Positions 53,571 through 63,138 of a DNA stretch of 64,000 nucleotides are shown in pieces (position 1 is the stretch's first letter; each line of letters starts with the position of its first letter). Origin of the DNA: DATAES01 sp963721305 (GTDB lineage Bacteria > Actinomycetota > Acidimicrobiia > Acidimicrobiales > JACDCH01); NCBI GenBank assembly GCA_963721305.1, contig CAVRIR010000004.1:248001-312000 (forward strand), given 5' to 3'. The notes below the pieces were generated by a model. The model was not told where the DNA came from, did no database searches, and saw only the letters and a list, made by a program, of their open reading frames with translations. The translations under genes were made by a program, and so were the position numbers.

Positions 53571-54672
53571 TCATGCCTCGCTCTGCGCGCCGGATCGGCT
53601 GCGAGCCACGATCGACGACGCGGTGAAGTTCACGAGCAACGTGATCACGAACAAGGCGAGTCCCGCGGCGAGCAGGGCCGATCGTCCGAACCCGGACGCG
53701 TCACCCTGGCGCAGCACGATGAGGCTCGATACCGAGTTCGACCCCGACTGCAGGATGTGGAAGTTGATGTTGAAGACCGGCGAGATGATGAGGTAGACGG
53801 CAACCGTCTCGCCGAGCGCTCGACCCAGGCCGAGCATGACGGCGCCGATCATGCCGCCCTTGCCGAACGGCAGAACCACCGCTCGGATCATCCCCCAACG
53901 GGTTGCGCCCAACGCGTAGGCGCCCTCGCGCTCACCGCTGGGCGCTTGCGAGAAGACCTCTCGCATGATGGAGCACGTGATCGGGATGACCATGAGTGCG
54001 ACGACCAAGCCCGCGATGAAGGTCGACGCGGTGTAGACGGTCGCGGAACCGAGCGGGTTGTGCGGGTCAGCGCCGTCGACCTTGAACAACGGGAATCCAC
54101 GAGAACCACGTCGCCAGGAAGCGTGAGACACCGATGGCGTGGTCTTGGAGAATGACTCGACCCCACATCCCGTAGACCACGCTCGGTACCGCTGCCATCA
54201 GATCGACGAGCGAGATCGCGGTCTGCTTGAACGGCCGCGGCACGACCTCGGAGATGAACAGCGCGGTGCCGAGCGCGAGCGGGACCGCGACGATGAGCGC
54301 GACCAGCGCGATCAGGATCGTGAACGTCAGCACGGCGGCGATGCCGAAGTGGTGCACGTCGGGCTGCCACTCGGCCGTCGTCAGGAACGACAGGCCGGTG
54401 GCGCGCAGCGCGGGAATCGACAGCCACAGCAGGAACCCGCCGACGAGGACCATGATCGCCAGGACACTGAGCCCCGCGGCCCACGATCCGGTGCGGAACA
54501 AGTTGTCGCCGGCGCCCCGAACCGCCGCGATCTGCCGCCGCTTCGGCTTGGGCTGATCGTCGTCAGGTGTCGGGGGGAGGCCATCGTCGTCTCCGGACGA
54601 GCCGAAGACCGCGATGGTCGAGTCGTCGCGGACGTCGGCCCGAGCCGGTGCAGACCTGTCCGACACGCTCAC
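53571..54672 (-). CDS. pstC: Phosphate permease PstC, one frameshift
   Basis: About 367 residues from GTG 54672, which overlaps the regulator stop. A long acidic N-terminus (VFGSSGDDDGLPPTPDDDQP) precedes a first helix (LSVLAIMVLVGGFLLWLSIP), LATAEW-like FLTTAEWQPDVHHFGIAAVL, and DLMAAVPSVVYGMWG; a shift near 54095 links RFLATWFSWIP to LFKVDGADPHNPLGS, then IPITCSIMREVFSQAPSGER with the EAA loop and LGRALGETVAVYLII. The next gene, pstA, starts one base away. Confidence 0.84.
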
Positions 54673-55442
54673 ACCGACACCGCCGACTCGGCCTCGGGTT
54701 CCTCAGCATCGACGACGAACCTGAACCCGACGCCCCGTACGGTTTCGATCCGACGGACCGGGTCGACGGCCTCGAGCTTGGCGCGAAGACGGCGAACGTG
54801 GACGTTGAGCGCGTGCGGGTCGCGCCTCGCTCCCCACATCGAGTCGAGGAGGTCGCTCCGTCGACACCACGCTCCCCGGCCGCGTCATGAGCACCTCGAG
54901 CAGCTCGAACTCGCGTCTCGTCATCGCGACGTTCCGGCCCTGCGAAGCGCACCACACGAGCCGTCGCGGTCGAGTTCGAGCAGTCCCGACCTGCAGAACG
55001 TCGTCGTCGGCCAACCGGACGGTCGAAGCGGCACGGCGCATCAGAGCGCCCGGACACGCGCGAGCAGCTCGCGATTGCTGATCCCCTTGGCAACGAACAC
55101 GTCGGCACCGGCCGAGAGCGCCCGTACGAGCTGTTCGTCGCGACGCGTCGCCCACGACGATCGCCGACCGCGAGGATCGGGGTCGAGCTTCGGGTTCGGA
55201 GCAGGGTGCACACGGTCATGCCGTACCGGTCCGGCAGGGCCAGATCGAGCAGCACCATGTCCGGGGCCGTCTCGAGTAGGTGCTCGACGGCGAGCGCGCC
55301 AAGCGGACACACGACCGACTCGTAGCCCTCACACGTCGAGCAGGTCGGTCACGGTCGACGTCCACGACGAGTCCGCGCTCACGAACAGCACGCGTCCGAG
55401 CGAATCCGACGCGTCAGGAAACCCGTCGAGTCCTGCTGTCAT
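54669..55442 (-). pseudogene. PhoB-type response regulator with at least six frame breaks
   Basis: Stitching frames from ATG 55442 gives a receiver domain (RVLFVSADSSWTSTVTDLLD, GYESVVCPLGALAVEHLL, DMVLLDLALPDRYGMTVC with the phospho-acceptor Asp, ALSAGADVFVAKGISNRELL) and an OmpR-type winged helix (NVAMTRREFELLEVLMTRPG, HALNVHVRRLRAKLEAVD, RRIETVRGVGFRFVVDAEEP). Breaks lie near 55332, 55185, 55150, 55045, 55000, 54955 and 54862. Its stop overlaps pstC, so it should control phosphate uptake like PhoB/RegX3. No histidine kinase is adjacent. The density of breaks is the highest in the window. Confidence 0.72.
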
Positions 55443-55651
55443 GGATGCACCGCAAGCCCGAGCCTGTGCAGCTTCAGGCAATCCTCACGAGAGACACCGC
55501 GCGCACCCAGCGCGGCGCCGACGGCGTGACCGCATGCACTGCAGGTAGGTCGTGCATGATCACGGACAGTAAGAGCGCTCGTTGACGCCTAGTTGAACGA
55601 GGCGTGAAGGGCTCGTGGTGTGTAGGTAAACGTCCGCCCGGCCGTCAGACC

Positions 55652-56017
55652 TCAGCCGGTGAAGTTCGGGTTGCCGTCGACGGGCTTGGCTGGGTCGCTG
55701 ACCTCGAGCTTGTCCACCTGCGTCGGGCTGTAGCCGGGAACGGTCGGCGTCTCGTCGCCCGTGATCGTGCTCTGCGATGTGTCGCCTTCGAGCGCGGAGC
55801 TCGACTGATCGGTGCTCGAGTCCGTCGATGTGGAACTGGAGTCGCTGCCGGACCTGGTCGTGGAGTTCGTCGGCGGCTTGCTTCCGGGCATGGCCGTCCG
55901 CGCGATCGGGCGAATGGTCGGCACCGACCACGCGGCGACGCCGAGAGCCCCGGCACGCAACACGGTCCGCCGACTGGGTCCGCTCTTCTCGAGCTCGCCC
56001 TCATCATCGGCAGCCAC
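55652..56017 (-). CDS. Tat-exported Ser/Thr-rich small protein
   Basis: A 121-residue protein from GTG 56017. The twin-arginine signal is SGPSRRTVLRAGALGVAAW, followed by a Ser/Thr/Asp linker (TSTDSSTDQSSSALEGDTSQ) and a short tail (SPTQVDKLEVSDPAKPVDG). No enzymatic domain is visible, so it may be a surface or secreted peptide. It lies upstream of the regulator on the same strand; 55443-55651 holds no gene. Confidence 0.55.
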   Translation of the reverse strand: MAADDEGELEKSGPSRRTVLRAGALGVAAWSVPTIRPIARTAMPGSKPPTNSTTRSGSDSSSTSTDSSTDQSSSALEGDTSQSTITGDETPTVPGYSPTQVDKLEVSDPAKPVDGNPNFTG

Positions 56018-56074
56018 GCGCCACCTGACACCAATGGATCAGCAAACCGGATCATCCATCTCGCCGCCGGACTG

Positions 56075-56836
56075 TCACGCACTGGTCCACCAACGTCCCG
56101 CCGCCGCCACCGTCAGAAATGTCAGACACAGTGATGCGAGAACGACCAGCGTGGCGAATTGTAGGTCATGGCTGATTCCTGCGAAACGGCTGCACGCCGC
56201 GACGCAGGCGAATTGGGTGACCAGCAGCACGATGTTCCTCGGCAGACGCAAGCCGCCAGCCAGGAGCAGAACCCCAAGTGCCCCGAGCGCACCCACGATC
56301 GCGGCGGGACGGCCGATCCCGCCGGCTGCGGCGATCCATCCGAGGAGGCCGATCAATGCCATCGAGCCCGGACCGCCGAACGCAACGAGGGGGGTGATCA
56401 GCGCCGCGGCCGCGACAACGGTCGCGACCACCGCGACCGGGATGATCCGCTCGGTGTCGGGAAGACAGCCGTACGCGCCGAGCGCACTCAGCCAGAACAA
56501 CAACGGCACCACGCGGGTGCCGCGCAACCGGGCGTCGAGCCACGCCGTCGACAGTGCGCCGCGCCACACGAAGAGTGCGACGAGCCACGGCACCCACGAC
56601 TCGCGGTAGTGCGTCGTCGCTCCGATGGCGAGCGCTGCCGGCACGGCGAGCAGGATCGACCATCGCCTCAGCTGAGGCACACCGCAGAGCGCGAGCGCGG
56701 CGATGGCAAGGAACGCGTTCATGTCGATGGGCGTCGGCGTAGGCGCGAGCCACAGCACGATCGCGACTGCCGGCAGCAAGCCGAAGACGTCAGTCCACGC
56801 GCGTCGCTCGGACTCCCGTTTGCGAGCGGTCGTCAC
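56075..56836 (-). CDS. Polytopic membrane protein of unknown function
   Basis: A 253-residue protein with about eight hydrophobic segments, including VFGLLPAVAIVLWLAPTPT, WVPWLVALFVWRGALSTAWL, VVAAAALITPLVAFGGPGS and PAAIVGALGALGVLLLAGGL. It starts with a basic segment (TTARKRESERRAW). No charged motif typical of transporters or enzymes is seen. Bases 56837-57069 downstream of the PBP are gene-free. Confidence 0.6.
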   Translation of the reverse strand: MTTARKRESERRAWTDVFGLLPAVAIVLWLAPTPTPIDMNAFLAIAALALCGVPQLRRWSILLAVPAALAIGATTHYRESWVPWLVALFVWRGALSTAWLDARLRGTRVVPLLFWLSALGAYGCLPDTERIIPVAVVATVVAAAALITPLVAFGGPGSMALIGLLGWIAAAGGIGRPAAIVGALGALGVLLLAGGLRLPRNIVLLVTQFACVAACSRFAGISHDLQFATLVVLASLCLTFLTVAAAGRWWTSA

Positions 56837-57069
56837 TGCCGCGGTGCGGCTCTGCCGCTAGCAGGTAGCAACCAGCGAACCGCTACCACACTTGAAATCG
56901 ACGACGGACGGGCCTGCGAGAGTCGCCGAAGCGCACGAGTACCGCAACGATGCGACGCGGCAAGACTCCTCCCCCGGGCTCGGCCAGACAGGTCGCCCTC
57001 GAAGCTCGGCGTCAGTGTGCCACCTCGCGGCGTCGCCCGCCGCTGTCGCGAGTCATGTCGGCAGCGATC

Positions 57070-59423
57070 TCAGGGGTGCGGTCGCGTGGTCGTGGTCGTG
57101 GTCGACGTCGACGTGGACGTCGTCGATGTCGCCCGACTGGGCACTGTCGTGGTTGGCGACGGCGGGTCGATGCTCGTCGGCGGAGGTGGGGTCGACGATG
57201 GTGGTGGTGCAGGCGCGGACGGGTTGACCGTGAAGGTCGCGTGAGCAACCGGCCGCGGTCCGGTTCCCATGTCGCACCATGCCTGTACGTCGTTCGGTCC
57301 GGGCGCTGCGTCGGCGGGCACGACGACGGACGTCGAGCGGTGATCGTCCTCCGCACCGGCCTGGGTTGGCGACTGCGCGGCGCCGATCGTGACGTACCAA
57401 CCCGCAAGGCACTGGCTGTAGCCGGTGCCGTCGGCGGTCACCGTGGTGTTGACGTCACCACTGGCGGGCGAGAGCGTCAGCGTGTCGTTCGCGTTCGGCG
57501 GAGCGAGCAATGCTGCAGGTGGATCGGGGAACCTGTCGGGGGGAACGTCGGTCAGCGCTGAGGCCATGAACTGATGCCAGATCTGGGCCGGCAGCGTGCC
57601 GCCGGTGACGGTGATGCCGTGGACGTCGTTCATCGGCCGGTCGTTGCCTTCGGGGTAACCCATCCACACCACCGCGGCGTAGTCCGGCGTGTAGCCCGCG
57701 AACCAGGCGTCACCGTTGTTCTCGGTGGTTCCGGTCTTGCCCGCGACCGGCCGGTCGAGCTTCGCCGCAGTACCGGTTCCATGGTCGACGACTTGTTGCA
57801 GGACGTAATCGACGAGGTGCGCAGTGTCGGGCTTCATCGCGGTGGACACCTTGGGCGATGCTTCGTACAACGTGTGGCCGTCCGGTCCGGCGACCTTGGC
57901 GATGGCGAATGGTTCGACGTGCTGCCCCTCTCGCGCGAACGTGAGGTAAGCGTCCGCGAGGTCGAGAGGAGACACGTCTCCCGTGCCCAGCGTGATGGAT
58001 GGTTCCACGGGCAGTTCCGACGTGATCCCGGCCGCACCGCGAGGGCAGCGGCCTTGTCCGGGCCGACTTGCAGCACCAGTTGCGCGTACACGGTGTTGAT
58101 GGAATGTGCAGTGCCGTCGACGAGATCGGTCGCACCGAACGACTCGTTGCCGAAGTTCGAGACAGTCCATGGGCCGGCCGAAGTCGGCAACGTGATCTGC
58201 GCAGGTGCAGGGAACACCTGCTTGACCGACTTCCCTTGTTCGGCGTCCGCGGCGAGGACGAAGGGCTTGAACGTCGAACCGGCCTGGCGACCGCTTCCTC
58301 CACCCTGCTGACCTCGCGCGAGATCCACCTTCAGGGTGTTGTAGTCACGGCCGCCCACATAGGCGCGGATGGCGCCGCTCTTGTCGAGCGCGACGACTGC
58401 AGCCTGCGGATCGTCGGGTTGGTTCAACACCTGCGCGACCGCGGTGTCAGCTGCCTGCTGGTCGTCGAGGTCGAGGGTGGTCGTGATCTGCAAGCCGCCG
58501 CCGTAGACCGCGGTCTCGCCGAATCGCGCAATGGCCTCCTCGCGAACCATGTCGACGAACCACGGAGCAACTCCGGGCGCAGCTTGCGCTTGCTCCGCTT
58601 GTGCACGATCCGTCGCACCGATCGGTTGCTGCTCGATGGTCGCGGCGTCGCTCTGCGCCAGCTTGTGGTTGTCGACCATCGCGTCGAGAACGTGGTCGCG
58701 GCGCTGCTGCGCGACGTCCGGTGCCGTCGTCGGATCCGCGGTCTCAGGGCTTCGCAACAAGCCGACGAGGAAGGCTGCTTGGTTCGTGTCGAGCTTGTCC
58801 GCTGTCGTGTTGAAGTACACGTGTGACGCGGCCTGGATCCCGTAGGCCCCGCGCCCGAAGTAGACGATGTTGAGGTAGCGCTCGAGGATGTCGTGCTTGT
58901 TGTGGGTCTGCTCGAGCTTGATGGCGAGCACCCCTTCCTTCGCCTTGCGACTCAGGGAACGATCACCGTTGAGGTAGCTGTTCTTCACGAGCTGCTGTGT
59001 GATCGTGCTCCCGCCCTGCACGGAACCACCGGTGACGTCGTTCCACAGAGCGCGCGCGACGCCACCGGGGTCGACGCCGTCGTGATCATAGAAATGACGA
59101 TCCTCCGCCGATAGGAGCGCATCGACGACGACCGGCGCCACCTGCTCGAGCTTCACCGGCTCTCGCAGCCCGTTCTGCTGGAACGTCGCGATCTGGCGGC
59201 CCTTGTCGTCGAGGACGACGGACGATTGCACCGGCGGAAGGTCCTTCGGCAGATTCACCGAGTGCCACAGCCACAGGAACGCGATCAGACCGATGAGCAC
59301 GAACGCTCCGAACACAGCCGCTGGCCAACGCGCCCACTTCCAATGACGGCGCACGGTCGCCTTCCATCCCGTAGGCGACTTGTGCGGTGCTTCGGTCGCT
59401 GGCGCGTCCTCGACGACGGTCAC
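57070..59423 (-). CDS. Class A penicillin-binding protein (PBP1A type), one frameshift
   Basis: About 784 residues. GTG 59423; one N-terminal helix (WPAAVFGAFVLIGLIAFLWL). The glycosyltransferase domain has the catalytic Glu in LLSAEDRHFYDHDGVDPGG and GGSTITQQLVKNSYL. The transpeptidase domain has AGSTFKPFVLAAD (Ser-x-x-Lys), TAHSINTVYAQ (SxN) and AGKTGTTENNGDAW. A shift near 58045 moves from DKAAALAVR to the frame with GITSELPVEPSITLGTGDVS. After the domain comes an immunoglobulin-like segment and a Pro/Thr/Ser-rich tail. It makes peptidoglycan at the outer face of the membrane. Confidence 0.88.
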
Positions 59424-59499
59424 GGCCGCACGGGTTCCCGAATTCGCCGTGTCTCACACTCCGTAGGGGTGCGAACGCGGGTACGAGAAGGTCCGTGCC

Positions 59500-59967
59500 C
59501 TATCGGGAATCGTCGACGGTATAGCTGCCCGGCTCAGGTGCGCCGACCGCGACCGCCAGGCGATTCCACGCGTTGATCTCGATCACGGCGTAGACAAGCT
59601 TCGTGAGCTCTTCGGGTGTGAACTGCAACGCCGCTTGGTCGAGCACCTCGCGTGGGACTCCGGCGTCTGCGAGACGCGTGATCGCTTCGGTGACGGCGAG
59701 CGCAGCACGCTCTCGGTTGGTGAAGAACGGCGTCTCTCGCCACGCGTTCAGCGCGTAGAGACGCTGTTCGGTCTCCCCCGCGGCGCGGGCGTCCTTGGAG
59801 TGCATGTCGATGCAGTACGCGCAGCCGTTGATCTGCGACGCGCGCATCTTCACCAACTCGAGCAGTGCAGGCTCGAGGCCCGAGGCCTTGACGACGTCGC
59901 TCAGGCGATGCAACGACTGATAGCCGTCGGCCCAGAACCGGAAGAGGCGTTTGCGTTCGACTGACAT
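59500..59967 (-). CDS. AhpD-like / carboxymuconolactone decarboxylase family protein
   Basis: A 155-residue all-helical protein. The redox core is QINGCAYCIDMHSKDARAAG (CxxC plus His), preceded by LLELVKMRASQ, the AhpD signature; RETPFFTNRERAALAVTEAI is the usual second half. Such proteins act as peroxidase partners or in peroxide and thiol chemistry. It lies apart from its neighbours, with no ahpC nearby. Confidence 0.9.
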   Translation of the reverse strand: MSVERKRLFRFWADGYQSLHRLSDVVKASGLEPALLELVKMRASQINGCAYCIDMHSKDARAAGETEQRLYALNAWRETPFFTNRERAALAVTEAITRLADAGVPREVLDQAALQFTPEELTKLVYAVIEINAWNRLAVAVGAPEPGSYTVDDSR

Positions 59968-60151
59968 CGCCTCGAACGGTAGGCGCCGGCCTCACCCGCT
60001 GGAGTCGAAGGGCGCGGCCAACAGCGAGCCATCGCCAGCCGAAGCTGTCGTGCTGTACGCCGCGGCTGCAATGGTCATGATGCATCCATCGGTGCGCGAC
60101 AGCCAGACATGAGGCCACCGGCGGAGTGCTCTTGAGTCGCTCAGTCGGGAG

Positions 60152-60186
60152 TGGAGACGATGGGGCTCGAACCACGACCCCCTGCT
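60152..60186 (-). repeat. Duplicated 3' end of tRNA-Ala (attachment-site-like)
   Basis: Thirty-five bases match the 3' end of tRNA-Ala (62219-62254) with one substitution and one deletion, in the same orientation. It covers the acceptor 3' strand, the T-arm (broken by the deletion) and the variable region, but nothing of the 5' half. The acyltransferase gene lies between the two copies, starting 15 bases inside. Confidence 0.75.
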
Positions 60187-60200
60187 CGTAGTCTCTCGCG

Positions 60201-62172
60201 ATGGCGTCCGCGGCGACTCTCGAGGGCACGCCACGACCGCCTGCATCGAAGGTCGCGCCGCCGCTTCGATACATCCCCACGCTCGACGGACTTCGCGGGC
60301 TGGCCGTTCTCGCCGTCATCGTGTTCCATTTCGAACCCGATTGGCTGCCGGCGGGCTTTCTCGGCGTCGACGTGTTCTTCGTCGTGTCGGGCTTCCTGAT
60401 CACGCGGCTGCTGCTCGCGGAGATGAATGGTTCCGGGGGCCTTCGTCTCCGAGGCTTCTGGGGCAGACGAGCTCGCCGGCTGCTGCCGGCCTTCACGACG
60501 ATGTTGGCCATCGTGGCTGTTCTCTCACTGCTGCGCCTGCCGGACGCGCTGCTGCACGATCTTCGATTGCAGTTCGTCGCCTCGCTCGCATACGTCGGCA
60601 ACTGGGGCTTGATCTTCGGTCACACCAGCTACTTCGCCGCGGCCGCGGGGCCCTCGCCGCTCGTGCATGTGTGGTCGTTGGCGGTCGAGGAGCAGTTCTA
60701 CCTGGTGATGCCGTTGGTGCTGATCCTCGCGCCGGATGTGGCAGCGTTCTCGATCGGCGCTCGCACTGATCTTCATAGGTGGTGCGGTCCTGTCGTCGAT
60801 GCTCATGGCGCTGGCCTACGACGCCGTCGACCCGTCGCGCGCGTACTACGGAACCGACACCCACGCGATGGGCCTGCTCTTGGGTGCCGCTCTCTGCGTC
60901 CTGTTGCGAGCCGATCAGGCACCCCGCATCCGTCACCCCTCGACGGTCGAGCCGCGCCGGCTGCGAGGGCTGCTCGCCGTCGTCGTGGTGGTTGGCGCAA
61001 TGCGGCTCTTCGATTACAACAGCCCGCTGCTGTATCGCGGGGGGTTCTTCGTCTTCGCCATCGTCTGCTGCGTCGTGATCGCTGCCGTGGTGCAGAAACC
61101 GTCAACCGTGGTCAGCCGGATCTTCGCGTCGTCGGCTCTGGTGACGATCGGTCTGCGGTCGTACTCGTTGTATCTGTGTCAGTGGCCGGTCGCGGTCTTC
61201 GTCGACCAGGGGTCGACCGGCCTGAGTGGCTACCCGCTCCTGCTCGTGCGGACGTGCATCCTCCTCTGCGTGGCCGAGATCTCGTACCGACTCGTCGAGT
61301 CCCCGTTTCGCACGGGTTCCCTCGCGCGCCGTTATGGCGTCCGCTCCGCTCTCGTCTACAGCGCGGCGGCGTCGGTGATCGTCCTCCTCCTGGTTGCCCG
61401 TATGCCGTCAGCCGGCCATCCGACCACGCTCTCGAGTGCCATCCGCTCAGCCGCTTCGACGGCACCGCCCGCAGGCTCGTCACCAGCTGCGACACCGCTG
61501 CGCGCAGACGTGTTCGGTGACTCGACCGCGCTCGAGCTCGGATACCAGGGCGAGATGCACAGCGCCGAACTGCCCGAAATCGCTCCGGGAGGCATAGCCA
61601 CATTCGGGTGCAGCGTCGTGCCCGGCGACTACTACATCGGCTCGAATCGCGAGCCTCAACCGGATCAGTGTGTGGGTTGGCAGGACCGCTGGCGTTCGCG
61701 CCTCGCCCAGACGCCGGACGACGTCGCGTTGCTGATGACCGGTCGATGGGATCTCCTCGATCACCGATCCGGTACCACTGCCGTCCGCTTCGGAACCGAG
61801 GCGTGGACGACGCTGGTCGAGACGAGCGTGAATCAAGCCGTCGACGTGCTGCGGGAGGGCGGCCTTCCCGTGTACATCCTCGAAGCACCCTGCTACTCGG
61901 AAGGAGATTGGGGAGTACCGGCGGGCAACGGAAACGTGGATCCCGCGCGAGTCGCCGCGCTGAACGCCATCTTCCACGACGTCGCCGCGCACCGCCCGGA
62001 TGTGTACGTGCTACCGCTGCAGTCTCTCGTGTGTCCTGCGGGTCGACTTCTGACGACGATCGACGGAAAGACGATGTGGGACGTCGACGGCATCCACCTC
62101 AGCCCCGAGGGCGCCGTCCTCGTATGGCACTGGATCGCCACCCAGATCGGGGACCCGAAGCATCCACGTTGA
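60201..62172 (+). CDS. OafA-type acyltransferase with SGNH domain, one frameshift
   Basis: About 657 residues. The N-terminal acyltransferase 3 domain: YIPTLDGLRGLAVLAVIVFH with the catalytic His, FLGVDVFFVVSGFLITRLLL, RRARRLLPAF and VHVWSLAVEEQFYLVMPLV. A shift near 60740 joins ILAPD to WQRSRSALALIFIGGAVLS. The C-terminal SGNH domain has RADVFGDSTALELGY and the late VDGIHLSPEGA. Such proteins O-acetylate surface glycans or lipids. It is the only gene between the tRNA-Ala 3'-end duplicate and the intact tRNA. Confidence 0.85.
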
Positions 62173-62218
62173 CGACCGAGACGGGACGGTCTCGAAGATC
62201 TGTTTGGAGATCGCTCGG

Positions 62219-62292
62219 TGGAGACGATGGGACTCGAACCCACGACCCCCTGCTTGCAAAGCAGGTGCTCTAGCCAGCTGAGCTACGTCCCC
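62219..62292 (-). tRNA. tRNA-Ala (anticodon TGC)
   Basis: Read on the minus strand from 62292, 74 bases: acceptor GGGGACG with CGTCTCC, D-arm GCTCAGCTGGCTAGAGC, anticodon stem-loop CCTGC-TTTGCAA-GCAGG, T-arm GTGGGTTCGAGTCCCAT, discriminator A. CCA is not encoded. Its 3' end is duplicated at 60152-60186. Confidence 0.96.
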
Positions 62293-62676
62293 GGGGACCG
62301 GTCGGAAACCCCGGAATGGTTCTCGGTAGGGCGGCCCGAATGCTACTTCGGTCGATCATCGGGCCGCGGACAGCGCCAACACAGTCGGTGTACGGCCGGG
62401 ATGGGCGTTTGAGTCGGTTGGGGGCCGCGCCGGTGACAACCCGTACTCCCGGGCCACCTCGGGTCTTGGACCGGCCCTCGGACACCACCGCCATCACCAC
62501 CAACGGCGCCATCGACATCGACCACCACCTCCATCGAGGTGTGCACGATGTCTCGCGACAGCTGTGAACTATGTCCTGAACTCAGACACCGCCTCTCCGA
62601 CCAGTTGAGGGCGCGCGGCGATCATCGCCGCCGCCCGTCGTTCTCAACCTCTACCTGCTGTGCCGACGCAGGCGAG
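62293..62676. other. Intergenic region, nothing recognised
   Basis: No frame here has a recognisable motif with a start and ribosome site. It is upstream of tRNA-Ala, so it should hold that promoter, and downstream of the gene ending at 62677. Confidence 0.5.
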
Positions 62677-63057
62677 TCAGCTCAGGCCTGGGTTCGGGTG
62701 GGCATCAGTCGGATAGCGGCTTCTGAGTTGGACGGTGATGCCGCCGGCGCTGAGCTCGTTGCTGTTGGACTCCCACACCGTCATTTCCCAGTCGTAGCTC
62801 GGCGCCCACGAGATGGTCATCTGCTTGCGTGTGTCGGACAGAAGGTTCGCTCGCAGGACAGCCACAAGCGCGGCCTGGATCGATTGCGGAATTGTTTCCG
62901 CGAAGGCCACCTCGTCCTCGGTCCGTGTGACCGTAAGCCGGCTGAGCACCTCGGTGAGTGTCGGCTCGTCCGCGACGACTTCAGCCGAAGTGTCGTTGAT
63001 GGCGTCACCAGCAAGCAATGCGTTCAAGACCGAAAACGTCTTTTCCATGTACGGCAT
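62677..63057 (-). CDS. Hypothetical protein
   Basis: A 126-residue soluble protein from ATG 63057 (MPYMEKTFSVLNALLAG), with GGGGG upstream. Helical N-terminus, then VVADEPTLTEVLSRLTVTRT and IPQSIQAALVAVLRANLLSD, and a beta-rich end (QMTISWAPSYDWEMTVWESN, SAGGITVQLRSRYP). No family recognised. It diverges from the hydrolase/cyclase gene, sharing an 81-base promoter region. Confidence 0.55.
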   Translation of the reverse strand: MPYMEKTFSVLNALLAGDAINDTSAEVVADEPTLTEVLSRLTVTRTEDEVAFAETIPQSIQAALVAVLRANLLSDTRKQMTISWAPSYDWEMTVWESNSNELSAGGITVQLRSRYPTDAHPNPGLS

Positions 63058-63138
63058 AGCGAAACCCCCATTTTCTTTTTCGCCTACATTCGCGCCTGCA
63101 CCGGCAGTATGATCCCGGTCTGGGCGAAGGGCAACAAC

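Noticed and set aside
60155..60200. A second complete tRNA gene
   Set aside because: Only the 3' third is present, the T-stem is broken by a deletion and no D-arm or anticodon arm can form.
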